A DNA stretch of 64,000 nucleotides, from the NCBI RefSeq assembly GCF_048569485.1, contig NC_134354.1, positions 333,949,643 to 334,013,642 on the forward strand, in the 5' to 3' direction. Positions 10,653 through 56,127 of the stretch are shown piece after piece. The notes below the pieces were generated by a model, which saw only the letters and a list, made by a program, of their open reading frames with translations, was not told where the DNA came from and did not search any database. A program made the position numbers and the translations under genes. Position 1 is the first letter of the stretch. Each line of letters begins with the position of its first letter. The stretch is from Anomaloglossus baeobatrachus. Taxonomy: Eukaryota > Chordata > Amphibia > Anura > Aromobatidae.

Positions 10653-11565
10653 TGCTTTAAGCTAGGTTCACATTAACACATTGCTCTCCACTAAGTACTA
10701 CATTGAGGTTTCTGTTAGTGTCATAAAAAACAGACCATGTATTTGTGCATGTTTGAAAAAGGCGAATACTGCTAGGACGGAGGCCATACTGTGTTCACAG
10801 CAACTCCATCAATTACAGTCATGAGCAGGGCTAGATTAAGGTTGGTGGGGGCCCCGGGCAGAAAATCTGGTGGGGGCCCCATAACGTTAACATTTTTAGC
10901 CATAACAGTAGAGCGCGAACTGTAGCATTTAGATATAAATCCAATGAACATTTATCTTATCCTGTTGAGGAGAGCCATAAGATGAAATACTTAATTAACT
11001 TCTTGACAAGGGATTGTGGGAAATATGTCGATTTGCCTTAAGTAATTCAGGTTTCAGATCATATACATGACACAGATATAAAGGTGGCTGTCATTGCCTG
11101 TTTCTCCACACCTTGCCTGGAATGCAAGGAATGTCCAGGTGTAAGAAGATACCATATAAGGAAGACCCCTGGTCAAGCTAGAAGACATCACAGACCAAAC
11201 CATCAGCATGGATCCACCAGATGACGTCCCTCCCATCACCATCACCATGGATCCATCCAATGATGTCATAGACCCGCCTACAATGACGCCCACCAATCAG
11301 CTCATGGACTAACACATTGTTCGACCTACTGACCAATGAACACATCCGGACATGCCCCTTTGCAAGGTTATATCAGAGCAAGCTCAGTTGTAATAAAGGC
11401 AGAGCATGGGCTGACTTCTGTCGAGGAAAGATGAATATCCGACTGTGTCTGATCTCATTTTTCAAGCATGCACTCGACCCACACCAATTAGGGAAGGCAG
11501 TAGGCAACTAGTGATCTCTGGTTAAGAGTTCACCTTAACAATCCTGATTTGCCACATTCAGATTT

Positions 11566-12185
11566 ACAGTACTACAATACAGATACAGTCCAGGAAAACT
11601 CACAGCCGTCCCTTATACACACAGTACAATACAGACACAGTCCAGGATAACTCACAGCCGTCACTTATACACACAGTACAATACAGATACAGTCCAGGAT
11701 CACTCACAGCCATCACTTATACACACAGTACAATACAGATACAGTCCAGGATCACTCACAGCCATCACTTATACACACAGTACAATACAGACACAGTCCA
11801 GGATAACTCACAGCCGTCACTTATACACACAGTACAATACAGACACAGTCCAGGATAACTCACAGCAGTCACCTATACACAGTACAATACAGATACAGTC
11901 CAGGATAACTCACAGCAGTCACCTATACACAGTACAATACAGATACAGTCCAGGATAACTCACAGCCGTCACTTATACACACAGTACAATACAGACACAG
12001 TCCAGGATAACTCACAGCAGTCACCTATACACAGTACAATACAGATACAGTCCAGGATAACTCACAGCAGTCACCTATACACAGTACAATACAGATACAG
12101 TCCAGGATCACTCACAGCCGTCACTTATACACACAGTACAATACAGACACAGTCCAGGATAACTCACAGCCATCACTTATACACA
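11566..12185. repeat. Minisatellite, 50-52-bp unit, about 12 copies (copy B)
   Basis: Same array as 8344-9010 with one unit fewer and a few point differences (for example GGAAAACTC for GGATAACTC in the first unit). Confidence 0.95.
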
Positions 12186-12199
12186 GAAAGTAGAGTTAA

Positions 12200-12757
12200 G
12201 GCTGCTTTACACGTTTCAATTACATATGCGATCTCGTATGCGATCGCACCCGCCCCCATCGTATGTGCGGAATGGGCAATTTGTTGCCCGTGTCGCAGAA
12301 ACGAATAACCCCCGTCACACGTACTTAACTTCAAAACGACCTCGCTGTGGGCGGCGAACATCTACTTCCTGAAAGGGGAGGGACGTTCGGCGTCACAGCG
12401 ACGTCACACAGCGACCGGCCAATAGAAGCGGAGGGGCGGAGATGAGCGGGACGTAAACATCCCGCCCACCTCCTTCCTTCCGCATTGCCGGCGGGAGCCG
12501 CGGGACGCAGGTAAGCTGTGTTCATCATTCCCGGGGTGTCACACGGAGCGATGTGTGCTACCTCAGGAACATTGAACAACCGGATGTTCAATTTTTAGAA
12601 ATTGAACGACGTGTATGCGATCAACGTTTTAACGCACAATCAGGGTCGCACGTAGCTGTCACACACTACAATATCACTAACGATGCCGGATGTGCGTCAC
12701 TTACGACGTGACCCCGCCGACATATCGTTAGATATATTGTAGCGTGTAAAGCCCGCT
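12200..12757. mobile_element. MITE, GGCTGCTTTACACG family (copy B)
   Basis: Duplicate of 9028-9585 at an offset of 3172, with only a few substitutions (CATCGTATG for CATCGCATG, CACACAGCG for CACAGAGCG). Confidence 0.75.
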
Positions 12758-12992
12758 TTACTCACATATTTTTTATTGATCCCAATGTTAAGGCAGCCAG
12801 GGCCAGCTCCAGGTTTTTGTGGCCTCCGGGTGAAAGAGTCTCAGTGGACCCCATCCACACATAGGCACGCACATACACATACAGGCATACGTACATATAC
12901 ATATTTGAAGACAAATTCAGAAAAATACATATAAACAGACAAATATATGCACAGTCATATACACTGACATACATGCAGACACAGACACATTA

Positions 12993-13376
12993 GGGCTAGT
13001 GCGCACGTTGCTTAATTCCATGCATTTACGCTGCGTATAGCATCGCAGTGTAAATGCATGCATCCTGCGTCCCCTGCACAATCTATGTAGATTGTGCATG
13101 ATACGTGCGCACGTTGCTTTTATGAACGCAGCGATTTGGGTGCTAAAATGTTGACCCAAATCTGTGCGTTCAAACAATGAGCATGTCAATTATTCCGTGC
13201 GCTATGGATGCAGCTCCCACTCTGTCTATGGTGGGGGCAGCAGCCAGAGCGCATGAAATCGGCTTTTTTTGTACAGAAAAACTGCATCTATTCTGCAGTG
13301 TTTCTGCAGCGATTTCACGCGCACATGTGCTGTCAAATCGCTACAGAATATTCAGCAGTTACGTGCGCATGAGCCC
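12993..13376. mobile_element. MITE, GGGCTAGTGCGCACG family (copy B)
   Basis: Duplicate of 9832-10215 at an offset of 3161, between TTA trinucleotides at 12990-12992 and 13377-13379. Confidence 0.7.
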
Positions 13377-13694
13377 TTACAGGTATTAATATGGGGAAGT
13401 CGCCAGCAGCCTCACTCACCTCTCCCGCTTGTTTCCGTCCAGCTTCTTCAGGACATGTGGCTGTGTTTCACGATGGCTGTCACTAACAGACATGACTGCA
13501 CACTGACAGCACTGCTGTATATACATCACAGGAGGGGCTGGGGGCTACAATATATACATTACAGGAGGGGCAGGGGGCATAGACGTTACTGGAGTAGTAA
13601 ACAGCTCTGGTGGTGTACTCATTACTGGGATGGGTGACATAGCGCTCTGGGGGACCCATATAGTTCTGGGGGGGCCACACAGACTGCTCTAATT

Positions 13695-13698
<4 letters not shown>

Positions 13699-13733
<35 letters not shown>

Positions 13734-13815
13734 CTGCTTCTTACACACACAGCTCTGACACACACACACAAATACAATGCACCCACCCACCACCCCCTAC
13801 ACACACACACACACA
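13699..13815. repeat. CA microsatellites inside the hAT-type element
   Basis: (CA)n at 13699-13730 and shorter CA runs to 13815. The right half of the element is rich in CA. Open frames on either strand here are repeat artefacts. Confidence 0.9.
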
Positions 13816-14865
13816 TGTAACGTGGCACGGGGTGGTAGTCGTGGGCGAGGTATTTGTCTGCTGCACCCCGGCACGCTACATGAAAATGGAAGTCCTGGCT
13901 GGGTGGTGTTGCATTCTGGAGGCGATACGCCTTTGCAGGCCGCATGTTGCCGATGGTTTGGGCTGGCCAGGACCAGATGGTACACAGCTCATTGAGGGAG
14001 ACCACAAGTTCATAAAAAATGTCATTTTACTGAACATAAACTTGTCAACACCAATGTACATTAGATAGTGGACATAAGTCTTCTTACATGTTTCAGGGTC
14101 ACAGAGGAGCATACAACCTTCCGTTCAGTTGTTCCAACCTCCATAAGTCCTTTTCTTGCCTTCACTACCCAGCCTAGTATCACATCACAGTCCTTGGAAG
14201 ACTTTCTCCTCCTCAAGCAGTTCCACGCTTTTCCCTCTTAGAGAGATTTTGCCAATATGGCTGGACCGAGCTATAAGCTCCTCAAGACGCCTCAGGGACA
14301 CCTGCTTAAGACACTCACGTCGTTCCTTGTCCCGCTCTGTCTTGCACTAGACTTGTCATTCTCTGTCAGTCATTCCTTCTTTTCCTCGGTCACACTATTC
14401 AATGTCATGGTCTCCCTCTTTTCTTGTCACCCATATCATGCGGCTCTGCTTCTCCTCAGACCTGACGTCTGTTCCTGTCACAGGCTAGGCCCTAACTGAC
14501 GTTTCCACAGCAACCGTTTTTCTCCCTATTGGCTAATCCTAGAATCCCAGCTGTCATCTGTTTGTCACCGGACAGATTTAACTTTTCACCTGCACCTATA
14601 ACACTAATAATACCTTATTCAGCATTATTCATTATACACTACATAACATTACACCTTATACCAATACACATACTGTACATTACATCTTCAATACTGCTAC
14701 ACCTCTACATAGTAACATTCTGTACTTTGCTACATCTTATACATTACAATGTGCATAAAACTCTAATACATCCTTATAAAATACTATAAAGATTAATAAA
14801 CACGTTTTACAACCATGTTATGTCTTCTGGGGGGTTTCTTCTCACGGGGGCTCGACCACATTACA
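13816..14865 (+). mobile_element. Probable solo LTR in a CA repeat
   Basis: A non-repetitive block of about 1050 bp interrupts the CA-rich tract. It begins TGTAACGTGG and ends GACCACATTACA, a TG..CA pair. An AATAAA at about 14795 followed by GT-rich sequence lies near its end, as in an LTR. Because both sides are ACACAC, a target duplication cannot be read. It carries no coding part. The family is not identified. Treated as a fossil. Confidence 0.4.
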
Positions 14866-14912
14866 CACACACACACAAACACACACACACAATGCACCCA
14901 CCCATCACCCCC

Positions 14913-14946
<34 letters not shown>

Positions 14947-15215
14947 ATACAATACACCCTCTGTTACCCCTCCTCCCACACACACACACAATACAATGCA
15001 CCCTCCATTACCCCTCCCCCCCACATACACACAATACAATGCACCCTCCATTACCCCTCCCCCCACACACAATACAATGCACCCTCCATTACCCCTCCCC
15101 CCACACACAATACAATGCACCTCCCATTACCCCTCCCCTCACACACAATATAATGCACCCCCCATTACCCCTCCCCACACACACAATACAATGCAACCCT
15201 CATCACCCCCTACAC
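14866..15215. repeat. CA-rich minisatellite with ATACAATGCACCCTCCATTACC units
   Basis: (CA)n followed by about seven units of 36-50 bp containing AATACAATGCACC, CCATTACCCCTCCCC and CACACA. It yields overlapping Thr/His/Pro-rich pseudo-frames in all phases. Confidence 0.9.
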
Positions 15216-16074
15216 AAACAAATTACACTGCCCCATCCCTCGGAATACAGTACTCCTCCATTGCCTCTCACAAAGCTGTGCTCTTTCACAAATGTTCCCC
15301 GTTGTGTCCTCAGCCCCTCTCCACTCATCCCCATTAATTAAACCTGTCTCTTCAGCTCCTTCATGGAGCACTCGCTTCCTTATGTCTCCTGTGTGTGGCG
15401 CCCGCAGCACTGTGATGACGTCAGCAAGGTGCTGATCTCATCACGTTTCTGCACGTCGGGGGCGGGGCCCAGTCCCGGCGCGCTGTTCAAATGTATTTAC
15501 GTCTGAAAGACGCAAATACATTTGAATAGGAAGAAGGAAGCTGCGGTCACCGCCACTGGCTCTGCTGTGCTCCTCCGCAGTGTGTACATGCCCGGCACAC
15601 AGCAGAGCCGGCACAGCACAATGCGCTGACTCCTGCTAGTGTGCCTGGCATGTACACAGTGCAGAGGAGTGCGGCGGGGACAGCAGATACAGCGGCCACT
15701 ACACCATGCCCAACCCCCCACTCGCTTGGTATGGCCGCAGCACATAGCAGGGAGCTCATTGGCAGTGCACACCTCTGACCCCGTAAGGGCAAGCACTGGT
15801 ACTTCCGGGTCCGGGGTCAAACAGTCCTGTGCCCGCAGTTTGTTTTTGCGTCTTAAAGATGCAGATACAAATAAATGGCGGTGCGCCAACACCCCCCCTT
15901 TCCCCCGAAAACACAGCTGATTTATTAGACTGTCTTTAGGGGGGGGAGAGGGTGTGAAGAAAAAAAAAAAATGCGTCGCAAGTATGGCCCTGGTGGTAGA
16001 GGCCCCCTTGGAAGCTCTTTTGATGGGGGCCCCGGGGCTGAAGCCCCGCCTGCCCCGCCTATAATCCGGCCCTG
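15216..16074. other. Right part of the hAT-type element, non-coding
   Basis: Mixed single-copy sequence with a palindromic segment around ATGTATTTACGTCTGAAAGA and CGCAAATACATTTGAA (15490-15530) and GC-rich blocks. The terminal 60 bases hold GGGGGCCCCGGGGC and CCGGCCCTG, the hAT right end. No gene seen. Confidence 0.5.
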
Positions 16075-16082
16075 GTCATGAG

Positions 16083-16330
16083 AATGGCTGGACTTCTCGT
16101 CCCAATACTATTTTTCAGGGATTCGGCAGAAACCCTCGGCTTGGTGCTATTATGTTCTTCACCATTTGACATCTGTATTATGATGATCTGCAGCAGCCGG
16201 AGAATTGAGAATAGTGCACACCGCAGCAAAGACAACTGCATAAGAACCATGTTACAAAAGCAATCTAGAACAGGCAGATTTCTTTTTGAAGGAGAAAATT
16301 GTTAACATGTTATGTTAGGGCATGTGAATG
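16083..16330. other. Unique flank right of the hAT element, no gene seen
   Basis: Continues the pre-insertion sequence after the right GTCATGAG. Short open frames up to 75 codons show no recognisable domain. Confidence 0.4.
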
Positions 16331-17483
16331 TAAGGGCACTTTCAACCTTGTGTTCAGCGCAATCCGCCGCTATGGAAAATAGCGCAGTCCGTTAACGGAC
16401 TGCGCTCTTCTCCATAGACTTGTATTGGCGGCGCACTGTGACGCAAGTGTCTGCGTTGCATCCGCAGGCCGACGCTGAGTCGTTATTTTGACGCAGCGCC
16501 GGGCAGATGGAACGCTGCATGTAGCGTTTTTGGTGTTGTTAAAACAATGCACCTTGGCGGATTCCGTTGGAATCCGACAAGGTGTCTAATGATTGTCTAT
16601 GGTGGCGGATTTCGCCACTATGCGCTAAGCGGCGGAATCCGCTGACAGATTCCGTCACGTTCTACTGCGCATGCTCAGCATGTCCAGTAGAACGATCTAA
16701 ATTGTTTAAAATCACTCCTGGTCTCTTTATCTCTCTCTGTCGGTCTCTCCCTCTCACCCCCTCTCTCATATTCACCGATCACAGGAGCGGCGCTGCACAG
16801 CTGTCACACTGCTCTGGGGGCTTCTCTTTTTAAAATGCCGGCCGCTCATTATTCCATCTCGTATTCCCTGCTTCCCCCGCCCACCAGAACCTATGATTGG
16901 TTGCATTCAGACCCGCCCCCACACTGAATGACAGCTGTCTCACTGCAACCAATCACAGCTGCCGGTGGGCGGGTCTATATCATGCAGTACAATAAATAAT
17001 TTTAAAAAAATGGCGTGCGGTTCCCCCCAATTTTGATACCAGCCAAGGTAAAGCCACATGGCTGAAGGCTGGTATTCTCAGGATGGTGAGCCCCACATTA
17101 TGGGGAGCCCCCCAGCCTAAAAATATCAGCCAGCAGCCGCCCGGAATTGCCGCATCCATTAGATGTGACAGTCCCGGGACTCTACCCGGCTCATCCCGAA
17201 TTGCCCTGGTGCGGTAGCAATCGAGGTAATAAGGAGTTAATGGCAGCCCATAGCAGCCACTAAGTCCTAGGTTAATCATGGCAGGTGTCTATGAGACACC
17301 CCTAATGATTAACCTGTAAGTGAAAGTAAATAAACACATACACCCGAAAAAATACTTTATTTGGAATAAAAGAAAAAAAAACACCCTTTTCACCAGTTTA
17401 TTAATCCCCAAATAGCCCTCAAGGTCTGACGTAATCCAAACGAGGTCCCACGACACTTTCAGCTCTGCTACATGAAGCTGACA

Positions 17484-17641
17484 ACAGAGAACAATTGTAG
17501 AAAAAGGGTTTCTATACCGCGCCAATGATCACAAGTCTGGAAGTCGGATTGATGTGGCTTTATTGTAGCATCGGTCTACGCGTTTCAGGAGCTCTGCTCC
17601 CTTCCTCAGGACCATAGAAACAACATCAAATCAAATCCCTC
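17484..17641 (-). mobile_element. Short Penelope-like 3' tail with hammerhead ribozyme motif and 14-bp target duplication
   Basis: 158 bp flanked by the direct repeat ACATGAAGCTGACA (17470-17483 and 17642-17655). Read on the minus strand it has CTGAGGA, a stem AGGGAGC-AGA-GCTCCT, then GAAACGCGTA, enclosed by GGTC/GACC. That is CUGANGA, stem II and GAAA in hammerhead order. AATAAA and TTGGCGCGG follow, in the same order as the PLE tail at 7179-7330. PLEs make 10-20-bp target duplications and carry hammerheads, so this is a severely 5'-truncated PLE insertion. Confidence 0.7.
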
Positions 17642-17739
17642 ACATGAAGCTGACAGGAACGGCCATAGAACACTGCCGCTCTCTGTCAGCTCCAGGCAGC
17701 AACTGAAGTGAGTCGTGCTGTCAGCAGGGGCGTCACTGA

Positions 17740-18150
17740 GGTAGTATGTGCGGTGATGATGAGTGCGGTAGTGCCGGTGTGTGTGAGGTGATGATGAGTG
17801 CTGTAGTGCCGGTGTGTGTGCGGTGATGATGGGAGCAGTAGTGCCGGGGTGTGTGCAGTGATGATGAGTGCGCTAGTGCCAGTGTGTGTGCGGTGATAAT
17901 GAGTGCGCTAGTGCTTGCATGTGTGCAGTAATGATGATGGGGGCGGTAGTGGCAGTGTGTGCAGTGATGATCATGGGTGCGATAGTGCCTGTGTGTGGGC
18001 GGTGATGATGAGTGCGGTAGTGCCTGCGTGTGTGCGGTGATGATGGGTGCGGTAGTGCCGATGTGTGTGCGGTGACAATGAGTGCGGTAGTACCTGCGTG
18101 TGTGCAGTGATGATGAGTGCGGTAGTGCCGGTGTGTGTGCGGTGATGATG
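17740..18150. repeat. Minisatellite, ~39-bp unit, about 10-11 copies
   Basis: Units of the form GTGCGGTGATGATGAGTGC plus GGTAGTGCCGGTGTGT, with substitutions between copies. Head-to-tail without spacers. Confidence 0.9.
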
Positions 18151-18302
18151 AGGGCTCGCTCTCTCTCTCGGCTTAACGCAACACGTTATTTCACAGGAAT
18201 CTGTTGCCTTTATATCCACACTATTTACAATGCATCCGTCACATGCATCACACAACGCATTGCGACGGATGCCAAACGACGCAAGTGTGAAAGTAGCCTT
18301 AA

Positions 18303-18856
18303 GGGGGCTTTACAAGCAGCGACATCGCTATTGATGTCGCTCGTGAAAGCACCCGCCCCCGTCATTTGTGCGTGACGGGCAAATTGCTGCCCGTGGCGTA
18401 TAATATCGCTAGGAGCCATCACACATACTTACCTTCCTAGCGTCGTCGCTGTGGCCGGCGAACAGCCTCTTTTCTAAGGGGGCGGTTTGTGCGGCGTCAG
18501 AGCGACGTCACACGGCAGGCATCCAATAGAAGCGGAGGGGCGGAGAGCAGCCGCATGGAAGTCACGCTCACCTCGTTGCCGGAGGACGCAGGTATGGTGC
18601 TGTTTGTCGTTCCCGGGGTGTCACACGCTATGTGTGCTGCCTCAGGAACGACGAACAACCTGCGTCCAGAACAAGCAATGACATTTGGGAAATAGATGAC
18701 GTGTCAACAATCAACGATTTGGTGAGTATTTTGCATCGTTAGTGGTCGCTTGTACCTGTCACACGCAACAACGTCGCTAATAAGGCCGGATGTGTGTCAC
18801 AAATTCTGTGACCCCAACGACATCTCGTTAGCGATGTCGTTGTGTGTAATGGGACC
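18303..18856. mobile_element. MITE, GGCTTTACA family
   Basis: Starts GGGGGCTTTACAAGCAGCGA after TTAA (18299-18302) and ends GTGTGTAATGGGACC before TTAA (18857-18860). The interior has CGACATCGCT, GGGGCGGAGA and CAGGAACGACGAACAAC blocks shared with the other members. Non-coding. It shares its left TTAA with the preceding MITE. Confidence 0.75.
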
Positions 18857-18860
18857 TTAA

Positions 18861-19539
18861 GGGTGTATGTGGGTTAGGGTAGAGCCCCTTATTCAGGGTA
18901 TCGTGTGCAATCTGTGAGGAAAGACAACAAAGGTGGATTTCTTTAGATCATATAATAAACGTGATACATGTAATAAGGCCCCTAGAGGAGCTCGCTCCCT
19001 CCTGTACAGCATAGGGGAAGAAGCCAGGTAAGCACACACCACAGGTCACATACTTCTGCAGAAAACATGCTCAGACTCTGCTCCTTAGACCAACTGCTCA
19101 TGTGACTGGGATAGGCCTGGAGAGGAGGGAAGAAGGAGGGGGAGAAGTAAGGAGGGAGACACAAGAGCCCCCTCCCCTGTGAAGTGACTCTTGAAGACAA
19201 TCCTTTTGATGGGTGCACTGCTATTCCGACCCAGGCAGAGTATCAACACATGATCTGGATTATAGGAAAAAGCCACTCAAATAACAGAAAGTGAAATCTA
19301 CCAGGCGGCAGAGGTACAGATCATTGTGTTATGGTGCCAACTTCTCTGGCTGTCTAGCCAAAGAGGAGCCCATCGGATCCCTGCCATCAGAAGTCACTGC
19401 CCTGTAATGCAGAAAGGCACTGCACAGTGTATGGGAAGTGTCCTGCAGCTGTGTGAGACTAGTCCTTAGAGTTGGCAGCACTGTGCCCAGTGCTGGGGGC
19501 ACCACACATCTACTCAGGCTCCTGAAGAAGTTGGGCACT
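18861..19539 (+). promoter_or_regulatory. Region upstream of asap3 exon 1 (candidate promoter or 5' UTR)
   Basis: 679 bases with no recognised repeat, between a MITE and the first coding exon. No CpG island or clear TATA box is evident. A strong donor-like site, CAG|GTAAGC, is at about 19028-19033 and could end a non-coding first exon. The exon 1 frame is also open upstream to an ATG at 19438. Position alone suggests regulatory content; no motif proves it. Confidence 0.3.
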
Positions 19540-53766
<34,227 letters not shown>

Positions 53767-53872
53767 GTGAGAAGAACTCAGCAACATTTTTACTAGTTTA
53801 ATTGAGAACTGTACTTTGAACAAACTGTGCATACGTCAGCAGTACAAGCGAATATAAGATACTTTGTAATAT

Positions 53873-54480
53873 ACTGTATTTTTGGGACTATAAGACCTAC
53901 TTTTTTTTCCCTCAAATTTGGGAGGAAAGTGTGGGATGCGTCTTATAATCCGGATGTGCCTGTCTCACTAGGGGGGGGGCGTCGGTGGTGCAGATCACAG
54001 GAGGCACGAGCAAGGCTGCTGCAGCAGGAAGCCAGTGGCTGGGGCGAACACAAGTGCCCGCTAATAAAGAAAAGAAATATTCACTGCTCCCCATTAACTT
54101 ACTCACCTTTCGGCATCGGCATCAGTACAGAGAAGTGGGCAGCATTATGAGTGTGGGGAGCAAGGAATATTAATTTTTTATAATAGCGGACACATGTGAT
54201 CATCCCACACGCTGAAGTAAACTGGCGGTTGGGGTGATTAGTGTATCCGCTTTTAAAGAAAATGAATATTCACTGTTCCCCATGCCCATAATCCCGCCCA
54301 CTTCTCTGCACTGAAGCCGGTGCCGAGAGTTGGGCAAGATTATGTGGAGCAGTGAATATTCATTTTTTTTTTAATAGCGGACACAATGATCGCTCCAACC
54401 GCCAATTACCTGCAGCAACTGGGCCACTCACATGTGTCCGCTATTACAGAAAATGAATATTCACTTCTCCCCCAGAGCTG
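53873..54480. mobile_element. Repeat of the GTATTTTTCGGACTATAAGACG family
   Basis: Starts ACTGTATTTTTGGGACTATA AGACC.., with GCGTCTTATAATCCGGATGT as its inverted partner 60 bases on. Inside, AATATTCACTGCTCCCC and GCGGACACA blocks recur three times. A second member begins at 61163. Non-coding. Confidence 0.55.
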
Positions 54481-55580
54481 ACAGCTGACATTGGCGTTTA
54501 ACTGGGGGTTCCTTTCTAATGCATGGAGATTAGAATATCATATATGTGTCCAGATGAGGAATTTTGTTAGATGCCTCAAGTGGGGATGATGAAACACAAC
54601 TTCCGGAGTGGAAAATTCTTCCCTATTATCAGGTATCTGGTCACACTCGAATAAAGTCGGCAAAGGTATGTGCAAATTCCCCTTGATTGAAGAGATTATG
54701 TATCCAGAGGCTCTCCTGCCAGAGGTCTCGATATGACCAGAGCAGGTATTGAGGGTGTACGGAAATGCTTATTCCCTTATATTGCAGAGTCCAAATAATT
54801 TGGGGTTTGCTAGAGACCTGTTGCTCTGCTCATCTATTATGGCATACACTCTGGAGCCCTTCTCAGATTGTTCTTCTGGATAGACTTTGACCAGACTTAC
54901 TTTGGCACAGCATTTAGGACCAGTTCCTTCTCAGCATACTTCAATACATGAAGAAGAAACAGCGGTAAGAGTTGGATCCGGAGCTTGTGGCTCTCAGTCA
55001 TGCCTTGGAGCAGGGTTGGATGCTGCAGAAGGTTGTGAATTGTGTGGCGCTGGTGTGGGAAGCATAACCATAACGTGTTTGTCACTAGTGCATTCAATGC
55101 ATTTGATGACAACCTTACAGTCCTTAGCAATGTGGTCTGAGGAGGTGCCACACTTATAACATATCCCCAGCTCCTTGAGATTATCTCTATGTTCCTGCAA
55201 AGTCTTTGCCCTGAGCTCATGACATTCCTTAAGTTGGTGAGGCATTTTGTGGATAGCGCATGTACGGTTGATGTCCATAAATTTAGGAGCAACAGCACTG
55301 AATTTAGTGATAGAGGGTGGAGTGAGTGAGACGTCAGTCTTCCTCGCAGATACTGTGCCCCTTAACTCTCTGCGTTTGGTGGTAGTGTTGTCATACCTTG
55401 TGGATGATGTTGAAGAAGCTAGGTGAGTAGATTCAGTGAAGTCGAAGCTGGGATCATTCTTACAAGCTTGATCACTGATGAACCTGAAAAAATATGAAAA
55501 GTGGGAAAAGACACATTAGCTCTTTTTTGTATCTTGAGCTGTGTTCTGCCCATTTTTCTTGCATGTTGTATGGCAACTAA

Positions 55581-56127
55581 AGGTTGCTTTCCATGCTACG
55601 ACATCTCTAAAGTGATGTCGTTGGGGTCACGGAATTTGTGACGCACATCCGGCCACGTTAGCGATGTCATTGCGTGTGACATCTATGAGCGATTTTGAAT
55701 CGTCGCAAAAATGTGCAAAATCGCTAATCGGTGACATGCCCCCCTATTCCCAATTATCGTTGCTGCTGCCGGTACGATGTTGTTTGTCGTTCCTGCGGCA
55801 GCACACATCGCTATGTGTGACACCGCAGGAACGAGGAACCTCACCTTACCTGCGGCCGCCCGCAATGAAGAAGGAAGGAAGTGGGCAGGATGTTCGTCCT
55901 GCTCATCTCCGCGCCTCCGCTTTGATTGGGTGGCCGGTTAGTGATGTTGCTCTGATGCCGAACAAACCGCCCCCTTAGAAAGGAGGCGGTTCTCAGGTCA
56001 CAGCGACGTCGCTAGGCAGGTAAGTAGTGTGACGGATCCGCGCGATTTGCCCGTGACGCACAAACGATGGGGGCGGGCACGCACGCTAGCGATCTTGCTA
56101 GCGAGATCGCAGCTTGTAAAGCGGCCT
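55581..56127. mobile_element. MITE, AGGTTGCTTTCCATGC / TTGTAAAGCGGCC family
   Basis: Flanked by TAA (55578-55580) and TTA (56128-56130). Same family as 49877-50415. Inserted in the BEL/Pao-type fossil. Confidence 0.8.

Larger units (their letters stand above)
10653..13428 (+). repeat. Segmental tandem duplication, copy B
   Basis: Second copy of 7431-10267. It has one 50-bp minisatellite unit fewer and a short deletion near 12800 (loss of the duplicated CAGGGCTGC segment). It is followed by the rest of the hAT-type element, so copy B is the continuous one and copy A the extra or broken one. Confidence 0.95.
7604..16074. mobile_element. hAT-type non-autonomous DNA transposon with internal duplication
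   Basis: The element starts CAGGGCTAGATTAAGG (7604) and ends ATAATCCGGCCCTG (16074), an imperfect CAGGG..CCCTG inverted pair. Identical 8-bp duplications GTCATGAG flank it at 7596-7603 and 16075-16082, the hAT hallmark. A second left end with the same GTCATGAG lies at 10826, made by the tandem duplication. A GGGGGCCCCGGGC block next to both ends adds symmetry. The interior is non-coding: minisatellites, nested MITEs, CA repeats and a probable solo LTR. No transposase is seen, so it would have relied on an enzyme supplied in trans. Confidence 0.8.
16334..18299. mobile_element. Composite MITE, GGGCACTTTCA family, with nested insert and minisatellite
   Basis: Ends GGGCACTTTCA (after TAA 16331-16333) and TGTGAAAGTAGCCT (before TTAA 18299-18302) are inverted and match the 22072-22411 MITE. 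The core at about 16720-17480 is the reverse complement of 28060-28790 (blocks GGCTGCTGGCTGATATTTTT, TAACTCC, CAACCAATCACAGC). A PLE tail is inserted at 17484-17641 and a minisatellite lies at 17740-18150. Non-coding. TAA target suggests PIF/Harbinger-type mobilisation. Confidence 0.6.

Noticed and set aside
14815-15341. Thr/His/Pro-rich frames up to 173 codons
   Set aside because: CA-rich minisatellite; all frames open.
54897-55298. 133-codon minus frame in the BEL/Pao-type region
   Set aside because: Out of phase with the cysteine-rich block; a shadow within a fossil.
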